Notes under the pieces: generated by a model
The model's database searches: none
The model's input: only the letters and a program-made list of their open reading frames with translations
What the model was told of the DNA's origin: nothing
Translations under genes and position numbers: made by a program
IMG/VR virus record: IMGVR_UViG_3300028569_000031
Coordinates: 1-64,000 of that record
Direction: 5' to 3' (one strand)
Length of the DNA stretch: 64,000 nt
DNA from: a virus
Part shown: positions 31,827 to 40,437 of the stretch, one piece after another
Layout of the letters: each line of letters begins with the position of its first letter
How positions within the stretch are numbered: the stretch's first letter is position 1

Positions 31827-32062
31827 CGCATTACCCTGTCAAGAATCCTATCTAATTTACTATGTACAGCCTGCATTTCCCGAAGAAAGTCTTCTTTTAA
31901 TACGTAATCCCTGATTAAACGATCTTCTAAAGAGTCGAGTTTGTCTTCAATTTTTTCAAAACGTTTATTCAAACGCTCTTGCGAATTATACAAGGCCTTG
32001 GACAGACCGGCAAATGCCGCAATTCCTGCAGAAAGAGCAGTTATAATTGTTTCTATTGGCAT
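31823..32062 (-). CDS. Holin- or XhlA-like small membrane protein
   Basis: 79 residues. An N-terminal helix (ETIITALSAGIAAFAGLSKA) is followed by a long coiled coil (RLNKRFEKIEDKLDSLEDRL and EMQAVHSKLDRILDRV). The layout resembles phage hemolysin XhlA or accessory holins, but with the hydrophobic part first. AAGAGGAC precedes the ATG at 32062, a good ribosome binding site. It is the only leftward gene within the 8.8-41 kb rightward block. Confidence 0.6.
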   Translation of the reverse strand: MPIETIITALSAGIAAFAGLSKALYNSQERLNKRFEKIEDKLDSLEDRLIRDYVLKEDFLREMQAVHSKLDRILDRVMR

Positions 32063-32083
32063 TGTTTTAGTCCTCTTACTATC

Positions 32084-32112
32084 TATTCTAAAGGATTTAA
32101 CAACTTAGAATA
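32084..32112. promoter_or_regulatory. Inverted repeat in divergent gap
   Basis: TATTCTAA (32084-32091) and TTAGAATA (32105-32112), a perfect 8-base repeat with 13 bases between. It lies between the leftward gene starting at 32062 and the rightward gene at 32135, so it could be an operator or the leader hairpin of either. Confidence 0.45.
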
Positions 32113-32134
32113 ACATCAGAAAAATAAAGGTATC

Positions 32135-32668
32135 ATGTCAACAGGGTACGATCCCAATATAGAAGGGGCTATTACTGTACTCGTTGATTTGATGTCCGGT
32201 AATGGGTTCACGCTTACTAGGAAACCCTATGCTCCTAATTATAGGGGTTTGGTGGATTGCATTATTGATTTAAAAGATGGTTTGTATGCATATGTTCCAC
32301 ATAGAGTTGGATTTAATGCTGTGGTTTTTGAGAACGTAAATAAAAATGATGCGGTTTACCTTAGAGTAGCAGATGGTCAGGCAGGCAAAGCTATTGCAAG
32401 CGGCGTTTCTTTTGACGCTGCCTGTGTTATTGGGTTTGCTGAAGAGGCCGTTCTCTCAGGCGGAACAGCAAGAATTATTGTTGCAGGGTTTCAAACTTTT
32501 ACAACTACTTTAGATCCAGGGGATTTGTATTTCCTATCCGCTGCAACTGCTGGCCAAATCACAACAACGCCACCAAGTACCGCTGGTCAATATGTAACAA
32601 GAGTAGGAGAAGCATCAACAACCAGCGAATTTGTTATCCAAATAGAACCGCCAATTAGGTTAAGGTAA
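32135..32668 (+). CDS. Tail-region protein, paralogue of next gene
   Basis: 177 residues: 'KPYAPNYRGLVDCIIDLKDG' near the start, 'VYLRVADGQAGKAIASG' in the middle and a C-terminal barrel 'LDPGDLYFLSAATAGQITTT' to 'YVTRVGEAST'. The last part is a common phage adhesin motif (DUF2190-like or fibre head). All of it matches the C-terminal 150 residues of the next protein, so the two arose by duplication. Confidence 0.65.
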   Translation: MSTGYDPNIEGAITVLVDLMSGNGFTLTRKPYAPNYRGLVDCIIDLKDGLYAYVPHRVGFNAVVFENVNKNDAVYLRVADGQAGKAIASGVSFDAACVIGFAEEAVLSGGTARIIVAGFQTFTTTLDPGDLYFLSAATAGQITTTPPSTAGQYVTRVGEASTTSEFVIQIEPPIRLR

Positions 32669-32670
32669 AT

Positions 32671-33486
32671 ATGTCAATCACACCAATAAGTAATACTGGT
32701 TTATACCCAGGTCTTTCTTGGGCCACTGTATTCACGTCAGGTAACCAGAGCGGTATATATGCAATAAATAGTACGACAGCAACTGGGACACTTTTTGATT
32801 TTAAAAATTATTCCACGTCCGTTGAACTACTTTGTTGTTCTACTGATGGGATAGCTACAGTCTACGCAAATGGTGTTGCCGCAACGGGAATTGCGGTTGG
32901 TAGTACATATGCGTCAGCTACTTGGATAACGGTTCTTTCTGGAGCAGGTACATTAACAAGCATAGCTGTTGAATCCATAGGTACACAAAGGGGAATACTA
33001 TTTCAAATTCGTGTTGATGGAACTCAACTTATTGATTTAAATCCTTACGCACCAAATGATCTTGGTGTAATTGAATCTTTAATAGATTTAAAAACAAATA
33101 TAGCAAATATTTTACCAGTAAGATCAAGCTTGTCAATTATAGGAACTACATTTGAGCCGGTTTCACAAGGTGAGGCAGTTTATATGCGTAGCAGTGACGG
33201 AAAGTTGGGTAAGGCCGTCGCTAATTCCACTGTTGAACTAGCTACTGTTATTGGTTTTGCCCGTGAAACAAAAACAACAGGCCAACTTTTACAAGCCTCT
33301 TTTGCTGGTATACAGGGAACAACAGGACTTACCCCAGGTAGCATTTATTTTTTATCTGCCAGTTCTCCTGGTGCAATAGTAACTACTGCTCCATCTACTT
33401 CTTCTTACTACATCACAAGGGTGGGTAAGGCTGTGACTTCTACCCAACTTGCCGTGGAATTAGAACCACCTATACTTTTAACGTAG
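32671..33486 (+). CDS. Tail-region protein, two-domain paralogue
   Basis: 271 residues. N-terminal domain (1-120) is a separate beta domain. The C-terminal domain repeats the preceding gene ('NPYAPNDLGVIESLIDLKTN', 'AVYMRSSDGKLGKAVANS', 'TPGSIYFLSASSPGAIVTTA', 'YITRVGKAVT'). Gap of 2 bases to the upstream gene. Probably a fibre or spike component. Confidence 0.65.
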   Translation: MSITPISNTGLYPGLSWATVFTSGNQSGIYAINSTTATGTLFDFKNYSTSVELLCCSTDGIATVYANGVAATGIAVGSTYASATWITVLSGAGTLTSIAVESIGTQRGILFQIRVDGTQLIDLNPYAPNDLGVIESLIDLKTNIANILPVRSSLSIIGTTFEPVSQGEAVYMRSSDGKLGKAVANSTVELATVIGFARETKTTGQLLQASFAGIQGTTGLTPGSIYFLSASSPGAIVTTAPSTSSYYITRVGKAVTSTQLAVELEPPILLT

Positions 33487-33538
33487 TGTCTAACTATACC
33501 CTTGATAATATAGATAATAAGGTGAGACCTGTGCACGC

Positions 33539-35002
33539 ATGACAACTAGAAAACCTATTGTTTTAATTTCAGGGCTTTTTGAAGAAGTAAATACTCCGAC
33601 GGATGGACTGGACTTTGCTGGAAATACAACAACAAATTTAACAGAGGGTACAAATCTTTATTACACAGATACTAGAGCACGGTTATCAATTTCTGCTGGA
33701 AACACAGGAACTGGATATGGGTCTATAAGCTATAACAACAGTACAGGAGTTCTTACCTATTCAGTAGTTACAGACTTAAATATTAGAGGTGCTTTAAGTG
33801 TAGCTGGTGGTTCAGGTTTAACGTACAACAGTACTACTGGAGTATTTGGTACAAGTGCTATTCCAAACTCTCAATTAGCCAACAGTAGTATTACTTTTGG
33901 TGTTACACCTGCTGCTTTAGGTTCTACAGTAACAAGTTTTGATATTACCAATCTAAAAACCGCTGGGCTTGAAATAAAACATCCATCTACCAGTGCTTCA
34001 CATATAATAGCTGATTACGCGGGTATTCTTTTTACGGGCGCCACAATTACAGTTGGTCAGTATATTGACCTAGTACCTGCACAGCCGACCGGCGCACGTG
34101 TTATTACTCTTCCAGATGCAACAGGTACGGTTGCTCTGTTGTCATCAATAAGTGCAACAAATACTGGAACTGGATACGGGTCCATAAGCTATAACAACAC
34201 GACCGGAGTACTTACATATTCAGTAGTTACAGATTTAAACATTAGAGGTGCTTTAAGTGCTACTAACAGCGGTAGTGGTTATGGGTCAATAAGTTATAAC
34301 AGTACTTCTGGCGCTATTACCTATTCAGTAGTTACAGACTTAAATATTAGAGGTTCTTTAAGTGTAGCTGGTGGTTCAGGTTTAACGTACAACAGTACTA
34401 CTGGAGTATTTGGCACAAGTGCTATTCCGAACGCACAGCTTGCTAATAGCAGCCTCACCGTTGGTTCTACGTCAATTGCTCTTGGAAGCACTGCAACCAG
34501 CATTGCTGGCTTAACTGCTTTAACAGCAACAACATTAACCGCTGGTACCGGCGGACATATATTTACTGGTTCCTCATCAGGAACTACTACAGTTGTTGCC
34601 ACAGCAGCAGCATCTGGAACCTTAACTCTTCCTGCTACTACCAGCACACTTGCCGTTCTAGGCTTAGCCCAAAGCTACAGTGCGGCGCAACGTGGAACGA
34701 TCAGTGTCCTTACAAGTAGTTCTTCCATTACTCCAGATTTTGCTGTTGCTAATAACTTTTCCTTAACCTTAGGCGTAAGTACTACAATCCAAAATCCGTC
34801 AAACTTAACTGCTGGACAAAGCGGTGCAATAGTTATTACTCAGGACGGTACCGGCTCCAGAACAATTGCCTATGGTTCATATTTTAAATTTTCAGGTGGT
34901 ACACCAACAGCTACGACAACTGCAAATGCCGTTGACGTATTAGTTTATTATGTTGAATCAGCTACGAGAATAACAGCTAGACTGATAACAAACGTGGCAT
35001 AA
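33539..35002 (+). CDS. Tail fibre protein with internal repeats
   Basis: 487 residues. A repeat of the form 'GTGYGSISYNNSTGVLTYSV' to 'TDLNIRGAL' occurs three times; two of the copies carry a further shared extension ('VAGGSGLTYNSTTGVFGTSA'). The DNA is nearly identical too (about 33711 and 34321). The C-terminus (ITPDFAVANNFSLTL to TANAVDVLVYYVESATRITA) is a common cyanophage fibre tip, also present in the protein at 36174-37004. Likely receptor-binding fibre. Confidence 0.7.
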   Translation: MTTRKPIVLISGLFEEVNTPTDGLDFAGNTTTNLTEGTNLYYTDTRARLSISAGNTGTGYGSISYNNSTGVLTYSVVTDLNIRGALSVAGGSGLTYNSTTGVFGTSAIPNSQLANSSITFGVTPAALGSTVTSFDITNLKTAGLEIKHPSTSASHIIADYAGILFTGATITVGQYIDLVPAQPTGARVITLPDATGTVALLSSISATNTGTGYGSISYNNTTGVLTYSVVTDLNIRGALSATNSGSGYGSISYNSTSGAITYSVVTDLNIRGSLSVAGGSGLTYNSTTGVFGTSAIPNAQLANSSLTVGSTSIALGSTATSIAGLTALTATTLTAGTGGHIFTGSSSGTTTVVATAAASGTLTLPATTSTLAVLGLAQSYSAAQRGTISVLTSSSSITPDFAVANNFSLTLGVSTTIQNPSNLTAGQSGAIVITQDGTGSRTIAYGSYFKFSGGTPTATTTANAVDVLVYYVESATRITARLITNVA

Positions 35003-35008
35003 TAGATT

Positions 35009-35413
35009 ATGGCAACTCAAGTACAACTAAGGCGTGGTACGACTGCTCAGACAGCTTCTTTTGCTGGTGCACTGGGGGAGGTTACTGTTGATACACAGAA
35101 ACTTACAGCCATAGTTCATGATGCGATAACACTTGGCGGGTTTCCGCTTTTACGAGAAGACGGTACCAACTGTTTACTTTCTCCCGGCGCACTCAATAGT
35201 TGCGCTCTTAAGTTTGCCAACAGCATTAATACTGGTATTATTAGTTCAGTACAGGCCCAATTATCTTTGGTGACGAACGGTGTTGCAAGGCTTACAATAG
35301 ATTCTTCAGGGAGTGCAACCTTCTCTGGAAACCTAACCGTTAATGGAAGTCTTAGTGTCGCTGGCACTACTACTTCATCTGACACTTTAACCTTAATTAT
35401 TGCTCTAAGTTAA
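35009..35413 (+). CDS. Tail fibre protein with Mtd-N-type start
   Basis: 134 residues opening MATQVQLRRGTTAQTASFAG, then ALGEVTVDTQKLTAIVHDA and GGFPLLRE. This is the 'VQLRRGTT..T..F.GA.GE...DT......HDG...GG.P' pattern of the N-terminal (virion-attaching) domain of major tropism determinant-like fibres. Short C-terminal part with 'SGSATFSGNLTVNGSLSVAG', a fibre shaft phrase. Confidence 0.7.
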   Translation: MATQVQLRRGTTAQTASFAGALGEVTVDTQKLTAIVHDAITLGGFPLLREDGTNCLLSPGALNSCALKFANSINTGIISSVQAQLSLVTNGVARLTIDSSGSATFSGNLTVNGSLSVAGTTTSSDTLTLIIALS

Positions 35414-35758
35414 ATGGCAAACACTTTTAAAAAAGATACAAAGTCAAGCCTTTTGACAGCTGATGTAACATCAAGCGCAACTACTAATATACTTACAGCG
35501 GGTGGCTCTGCTACTCTTGTTATTCTTAGTGTATTAGTTTCAAACAAAACTGGTAGCAGTGCAAACGCAAATGTATATATTTCTTCCGCAGTTGGTGATT
35601 CAGTATTTCTTATAAAGAATGGGCCGGTGCCAGCAGGCTCCTCGTTAGAACTTGTACAAGGTAATAAACTGATTGTAGAACCATCAGATGTTATCCGCGC
35701 CAGTTCAGATACGGGCTCGGCACTTGACATAATGATTAGCTACCTGGAGCAAACATAA
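35414..35758 (+). CDS. Fibre-associated beta protein (114 aa)
   Basis: Beta-rich sequence (TTNILTAGGSATLVILSVLV, then GSSLELVQGNKLIVEPSDVI) of the type found in small phage fibre or appendage proteins. No exact family. Coupled to the next gene by TAATG. Confidence 0.55.
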   Translation: MANTFKKDTKSSLLTADVTSSATTNILTAGGSATLVILSVLVSNKTGSSANANVYISSAVGDSVFLIKNGPVPAGSSLELVQGNKLIVEPSDVIRASSDTGSALDIMISYLEQT

Positions 35759-36165
35759 TGACAACAGGACTAACAACGATTGGTGACATTGACATTCTGT
35801 ACAAACAGGTGAGTTCTTTAAAAGAAGATATTAAAAACAAAGGAGAACTAAAAGAAGAAACATATAATTTAAAAATTATTGAAATAGAAAAGCGTCTTCA
35901 AGATTTAGAATCAAGAATCTTTGAAGAACGTGTTCTTGAACTGGATGACACTTCTTGGGATAATATTATTTTGAAAAGAAATTACCTACTTAAGTCAACA
36001 GACTGGACCGTTACTTCTGGTTGCACTGTAGATCAATCTGCTTGGGTATCTTATAGACAACAATTAAGGGACTTACCACAAACGTTTTTCGGTGTAAAAT
36101 TAAATGAGGTCCGATGGCCAGCAGCACCTGCTACTACTGGCCCAAACTCAATAAAAAATAAATAG
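35758..36165 (+). CDS. Coiled-coil tail protein (135 aa)
   Basis: N-terminal half is a coiled coil (LYKQVSSLKEDIKNKGELKE, EIEKRLQDLESRIFEERV). The C-terminal half includes NYLLKSTDWTVTSGCTVDQS and ends near FGVKLNEVRWPAAPA, the phrase pattern of phage tail proteins related to tail assembly chaperones ('LLxxTDWTxxxD...W..YRQ.LRDLP'). It could be a tail assembly factor or a fibre hinge. Confidence 0.6.
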   Translation: MTTGLTTIGDIDILYKQVSSLKEDIKNKGELKEETYNLKIIEIEKRLQDLESRIFEERVLELDDTSWDNIILKRNYLLKSTDWTVTSGCTVDQSAWVSYRQQLRDLPQTFFGVKLNEVRWPAAPATTGPNSIKNK

Positions 36166-36173
36166 GAACTGAC

Positions 36174-37004
36174 ATGCGTTATATAGGAAACACAACATTA
36201 ACACCTGGTATAAGTTACCAACGTATTGATAATATTGGGTCTAGTTTTAACGGCGTTACAACGTCTTTTCCATTATTAGTTTCTGGTATTTCACCTGTCC
36301 CATTTCCATCTAACCCACAACAGTGTTTAATTTCTGTTAACGGTGTAATTCAAAAGCCAGACCCAACCGGTGCAGCTGGCTTTAATTTAGTGGGTACGAA
36401 CATAGTATTTGCCTCTGCTCCGACAGGAGGTTGGGCTTTCTTCGGGGTTGTTCTTGCTGGGTCTGATTTTGTTGCGGTTGGGGCCAGTTTCCCAGATGGT
36501 TCAAATAGTGCACCGAGTATTACATTTGATAATGCACCAACCACTGGTTTTTATCGCAGCGGCTCAAATGAAATTAGTGTTACTACTGGAGGTGTTCAAC
36601 GTGCTGTTTTTGACGCTAACGGTAATCTTGCTATAGGAGCATCTGTAGGTAATACAAAAATATATGTTCAAGGCACCGGAGCAATGAACATTGCAACTTT
36701 AACCGATGGGTCTACAATTACTCCTGATTTTACAGTTGCCAATAACTTTACAGTCACTTTGACCGGAACACCTCGAACACTTGCTAACCCAACTGGCATG
36801 ACTGTTGGGCAGAGTGGTTTGATTTATATTCTGCAGGATGCAACTGGAAACAGGATTTTAAGTTACGGCAGCCATTGGAAATTCCCTGGCGGCCAATCGT
36901 TTAAAAATTTAACTACTACAGCAAACGCAGTTGACTTAATTGGTTATACTGTACGTACAAGTACAAGCATTGCTTGTCAACTCGTAAACAACCTTACCCA
37001 ATAA
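36174..37004 (+). CDS. Tail fibre protein
   Basis: 276 residues. N-terminus 'YIGNTTLTPGISYQRIDNIG' with 'SFNGVTTSFPL' and 'QCLISVNGVIQKPD' is a typical cyanophage fibre unit; the centre has 'APSITFDNAPTTGFYRSGSN', the fibre phrase 'TGFYR'. The C-terminal domain (ITPDFTVANNFTVTL to NAVDLIGYTVRTSTSIACQL) matches the end of the fibre at 33539-35002. Probably a tip module exchanged between fibres. Confidence 0.75.
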   Translation: MRYIGNTTLTPGISYQRIDNIGSSFNGVTTSFPLLVSGISPVPFPSNPQQCLISVNGVIQKPDPTGAAGFNLVGTNIVFASAPTGGWAFFGVVLAGSDFVAVGASFPDGSNSAPSITFDNAPTTGFYRSGSNEISVTTGGVQRAVFDANGNLAIGASVGNTKIYVQGTGAMNIATLTDGSTITPDFTVANNFTVTLTGTPRTLANPTGMTVGQSGLIYILQDATGNRILSYGSHWKFPGGQSFKNLTTTANAVDLIGYTVRTSTSIACQLVNNLTQ

Positions 37005-37006
37005 TT

Positions 37007-39472
37007 ATGTCTATTCCAGGTTCTACCAACCCCCTTTTATTATTTGGTGACCCCACTGGCGGACAGTACCAAATACAACGTTCGCTCAGATTCAATAGTA
37101 GTGACAGTGCCTACTTGTCTAAAACCTTCTCATCTTCAGCGACAAGTTCTAGAAAACTTACTTATTCAACTTGGGTAAAACGAGCGGCATTAGATGTTGG
37201 ATCGGTCCAACACTTTGGACTGTCTGCTGCAGTGTCTGGAAGCTCAAGAGACGCTATTAGATTTTCTGGCGACAGTATTCAAGTTTATTTCAATGAAGGA
37301 GCCTCTGGAATCGTAACTACAAACGCAGTATTTCGTGATCTTTCCGCTTGGTATCATATTGTTATTTCAATTGACACCACTAACTCTACCCCCGCTGATC
37401 GGGTCATAATATATGTCAACGGTAGCCGTCAGTCTACTTCTGGAACACAACCCTCTCAGAATTACGACTTTACCGGTTTTCTAGTATCGGGAAAACAGCA
37501 AAACATCGGCAGAAATCCGGCACCCGATTATTATGTAAACGCCTACTTGGCCGATGTATTCCTAATCGACGGCCAGGCATTAACCCCCAGCAGTTTCACA
37601 GAAGTCAGTGCCACTACTGGGCAACTCATACCCAAGGCATACACCGGCACATTTGGTACGAATGGATTCTGGCTGAAGTTCAGCGATAACTCCGCTCTAA
37701 CCAGTGGCAGCAATGTTGGGGTCGGCAAAGATTACTCAGGTAATGCAAATTACTTTAATACTTCTGGCCTCAGCGTTACTGCTGGTGCTGGGAATGACAG
37801 CCTCGTAGACACCCCGACTTCTTACGGCACCGATACCTACGTGGGTGGTGAGGTGAGGGGGAATTACTGCACGTGGAATCCGCTTGATCAAAAAAACTCC
37901 AATACTTTTTCTAATGGCAATCTTGATTGCGTGATTGCTGGGGCAGGAGAAATCTTTGGTACGCAAGGTGTAAGCAGTGGTAAGTGGTATTTTGAAATTG
38001 TTGGCACTGCTACAGCGGATTTCCTTGGTAGGTATGCAATTATTATGGGAGTTTGCAATTTATCAGTTACGCAAACAAGTCGATCTAGTGCAGGGTCGTG
38101 GTTATTCTATACCTATCTGGGGACAAAAATTTCAAACGGAGTGGAAACTTCTTACGGAAACCAAGCAGCATTAAACGCAGTTGTTGGTGTTGCAGTTGAT
38201 CTCGACAACTCAAAAATATGGTTTAGTGTTAATAATACTTGGCAAGCATCAGGAGATCCGGCGGCAGGGACAAACGCTGCGTTTACCAACGTATCTGGAG
38301 TTATTTCTCCTGTTGTATTCAATGGTAGCTCAAACTCTACAAATACTTTCGTATTAAATACAGGTTCTCGCGCATTTGCCTACACCGCCCCCAGCGGCTT
38401 CAAGGCACTATGCGATACCAACCTCGGCGCCCCATTAGTCGCCAAGCCTTCCACTGTATTCGATGTTATTACTTATACCGGCACAGGATCTAGCCTTACG
38501 CTGCCAAATGGTAGTAGTACTCCTACCAGCATTTCATTTACACCAGATTTTGCATGGTTGAAAGGTCGCTCAGGTGCAACAAACCATGCGCTGTATGACG
38601 CAGTCCGTGGTGTGCAAAAAGATTTAGTTAGCAACAGTACGTCTGCTGAAACAACGGAAACCACCGGGTTAACTGCGTTTGGAACTAATACCTTTACTGT
38701 TGGCAGTTTGGCAAAACTGAATACTAGTAGTTCTACATATGTTGCCTGGGCTTGGAATGCTGGCGGCACAACAGATCCTTCCAACACAGCAGGCTCCATC
38801 ACTAGTCAGGTGAGGGCGAATGTTAGTGCTGGGTTTAGCGTTGTTGGATGGACTTCAAACGGCACCTTTGGCATTGAAACAACGGGTCATGGGTTAGGCG
38901 TATCACCGGATTTGATCATTGTAAAAAACAGAGACTCCGGTACTGATCCATGGCAAGTATTTCATTCTTCTTTTAGCAATACAGCCTCCGATTATCTGTT
39001 CTTGAATACAACTGCGGCGAAGGCTACGTCTGGCGCAACTATTTGGACCAGAAGTTCAACAACGTTTGGTTATAGGCAGTCTTCTATTTTCACCAATGGA
39101 CAAAAAGGAATTGCTTACTGCTTCGCCCCAGTAGTCGGGTACTCTTCTTTCGGCAGCTACACCGGCAATGGCAGCGCAGATGGGCCGTTTGTGTATACCG
39201 GATTTAGGCCGAGGTGGATTATGGTGAAACGTACCGATTCTGCAATCCAGTGGACAATTCTGGACACATCTAGAAGCCCCAACAACGTCGCTGATGCTCG
39301 CCTTTTCCCAAACCTAGCTCAGGCAGAGACGGTCAACGGTGACGGCAACACCGATCTGCTTTCAAACGGTTTTAAGCCACGCAACATTGATAGCTCCTTT
39401 AACACAAACGGTGGCACTTACATATTTGCAGCCTTTGCAGAAAACCCATTCCAATACGCCCGTGCCAGGTGA
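37007..39472 (+). CDS. Large adhesin: LamG, SPRY and DUF7483-type domains
   Basis: 821 residues from the ATG at 37007 (MSIPGSTNPLLLFGDP), just after the upstream stop. The first 215 residues form a concanavalin-like LamG domain (YLSKTFSSSATSSRKLTYST, DRVIIYVNGSRQ). A SPRY-like domain follows at about 320-470 (GKWYFEIVG, VGVAVDLDNSKIWFSVNN). The C-terminal half is the DUF7483-type fibre domain (PDFAWLKGRSGATNHALYDA, 'PDLIIVKNRD', 'GFRPRWIMVKRTD', ending AFAENPFQYARAR). Such proteins are known phage receptor-binding adhesins. Likely the main host-recognition protein. Confidence 0.8.
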   Translation: MSIPGSTNPLLLFGDPTGGQYQIQRSLRFNSSDSAYLSKTFSSSATSSRKLTYSTWVKRAALDVGSVQHFGLSAAVSGSSRDAIRFSGDSIQVYFNEGASGIVTTNAVFRDLSAWYHIVISIDTTNSTPADRVIIYVNGSRQSTSGTQPSQNYDFTGFLVSGKQQNIGRNPAPDYYVNAYLADVFLIDGQALTPSSFTEVSATTGQLIPKAYTGTFGTNGFWLKFSDNSALTSGSNVGVGKDYSGNANYFNTSGLSVTAGAGNDSLVDTPTSYGTDTYVGGEVRGNYCTWNPLDQKNSNTFSNGNLDCVIAGAGEIFGTQGVSSGKWYFEIVGTATADFLGRYAIIMGVCNLSVTQTSRSSAGSWLFYTYLGTKISNGVETSYGNQAALNAVVGVAVDLDNSKIWFSVNNTWQASGDPAAGTNAAFTNVSGVISPVVFNGSSNSTNTFVLNTGSRAFAYTAPSGFKALCDTNLGAPLVAKPSTVFDVITYTGTGSSLTLPNGSSTPTSISFTPDFAWLKGRSGATNHALYDAVRGVQKDLVSNSTSAETTETTGLTAFGTNTFTVGSLAKLNTSSSTYVAWAWNAGGTTDPSNTAGSITSQVRANVSAGFSVVGWTSNGTFGIETTGHGLGVSPDLIIVKNRDSGTDPWQVFHSSFSNTASDYLFLNTTAAKATSGATIWTRSSTTFGYRQSSIFTNGQKGIAYCFAPVVGYSSFGSYTGNGSADGPFVYTGFRPRWIMVKRTDSAIQWTILDTSRSPNNVADARLFPNLAQAETVNGDGNTDLLSNGFKPRNIDSSFNTNGGTYIFAAFAENPFQYARAR

Positions 39473-39475
39473 GTA

Positions 39476-39697
39476 GTGAACACGGATACGATGCTGGGGG
39501 CAATGACACGTTTCTTCTCTGACCTTACCAAAAGCATCAGCGAAAAACGCCGCGAACAAATCGAACGCCGCAAAGCCGAGCTTCGGCAACGATTTTCTTC
39601 CAAAACCATCCATCGCCTTGCCGATAACAAACTTTACAAACTCACAGTCGATGGCTGGGTCGAGGTCCAGCCCAGACTCGATTCAGACAGGGCTTGA
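39476..39697 (+). CDS. Small basic coiled-coil protein (73 aa)
   Basis: GTG start 4 bases after the adhesin stop; an ATG at 39491 is an alternative. A very charged helix (SISEKRREQIERRKAELRQR) and a short strand (KLYKLTVDGWVEVQPR). No family recognised. End of the rightward tail operon; codon use is GC-rich. Confidence 0.5.
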   Translation: MNTDTMLGAMTRFFSDLTKSISEKRREQIERRKAELRQRFSSKTIHRLADNKLYKLTVDGWVEVQPRLDSDRA

Positions 39698-39727
39698 CAC
39701 AAAAGTTTAGAACGCCCCACTTTTAAC

Positions 39728-39770
39728 CCCGTGGAAATCGACGGGTTTGCTGTTTGCAAATAGCGAACAG
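39728..39770 (+). terminator. Two hairpins after the tail operon
   Basis: CCCGT (39728-39732) and ACGGG (39741-39745), then CTGTTTGC (39750-39757) and GCGAACAG (39763-39770) with a loop of 5. The second is an 8-base-pair stem. No clear T-run follows (CAGGTACTTTTT), so termination is plausible but not certain. Confidence 0.5.
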
Positions 39771-39878
39771 TCAGGTACTTTTTCATGGATTCACAAATTT
39801 GCAAAATCGTGAAAAAGCCTTAACATGATTAGGCAGCGAGTATCAGCTCCTGCTGCCGGCCACAATCCTCTGGAGATC

Positions 39879-40184
39879 ATGACCACCGAACTGTACGAGA
39901 TCCGTGACTACGCATACGAGCCAGGATGGGTTCATTACGTCACGGAAACAACCACTTCTATTGCAGACTCTTGGACAACTGCATTACCTCTTGACTCAGA
40001 AAATATTGAGAAGTTTGGTGCAGCAACACCGCCAAAAAGATTTAAAACAAAAGCAGAAGCCAAACCTTATCTTGATGCACTAAAAGCAGCACGTCTAGAA
40101 AATTGGGCAAAAGACGGCTATTTAGATAAAGCACGTGGGCGTTGTCGTCCTGCCTGGAAGATCTATGCTGCTAAAGCCTCCTAG
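39879..40184 (+). CDS. Hypothetical protein (101 aa)
   Basis: Start at the ATG at 39879 after CTGGAGATC, a reasonable ribosome binding site; a frame from 39825 adds 18 residues of dubious sequence. Starts TTELYEIRDYAYEPGWVHYV, ends KARGRCRPAWKIYAAKAS. Not recognised. GC-rich early part followed by AT-rich part. Confidence 0.5.
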   Translation: MTTELYEIRDYAYEPGWVHYVTETTTSIADSWTTALPLDSENIEKFGAATPPKRFKTKAEAKPYLDALKAARLENWAKDGYLDKARGRCRPAWKIYAAKAS

Positions 40185-40437
40185 TCCTTGGCTCTACTCA
40201 CCCGTGGAAGCCAAAGGGCTACCGATCAAGTACTGTGCACATACTGCACATTGCAACTCTCTGGAAATTCCGGACAGTTCAGGTGTGCCTAGTAGTCCCG
40301 CACACTAGTCCGGTCAACTACGATTGGGCTGGGTTGTAATTTTCTAGTACTTATTCAAAGAAAGCGGCTCAATTTTGAATAAGCCTCAATCTTATTCAAG
40401 TTTGACGCGGTAAAATAAGGCTGCTTATCACCAATCC
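40185..40437. other. Non-coding gap with inverted repeats
   Basis: No gene seen in 253 bases. Besides the CTTATTCAA boxes near its end it has TGTGCA-CATAC-TGCACA (40234-40250), a perfect 6-base inverted repeat. Possible site for a dimeric regulator. Confidence 0.5.
40350..40416 (+). promoter_or_regulatory. Triple CTTATTCAA operator-like boxes and promoter
   Basis: CTTATTCAAA (40350-40359), its reverse complement TTTGAATAAG (40374-40383), and a third copy CTTATTCAAG (40391-40400), roughly 20 bases apart, then TTTGAC (40401-40406), a -35-like hexamer. Spacing of two helical turns suits cooperative protein binding. The gene at 40438 is the first target. Confidence 0.5.

Noticed and set aside
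40230-40250. LexA- or NtcA-type site
   Set aside because: AGTACTGTGCACATAC resembles both, but spacing is off (GTA-N9-TAC rather than N8) and the LexA half sites do not match.
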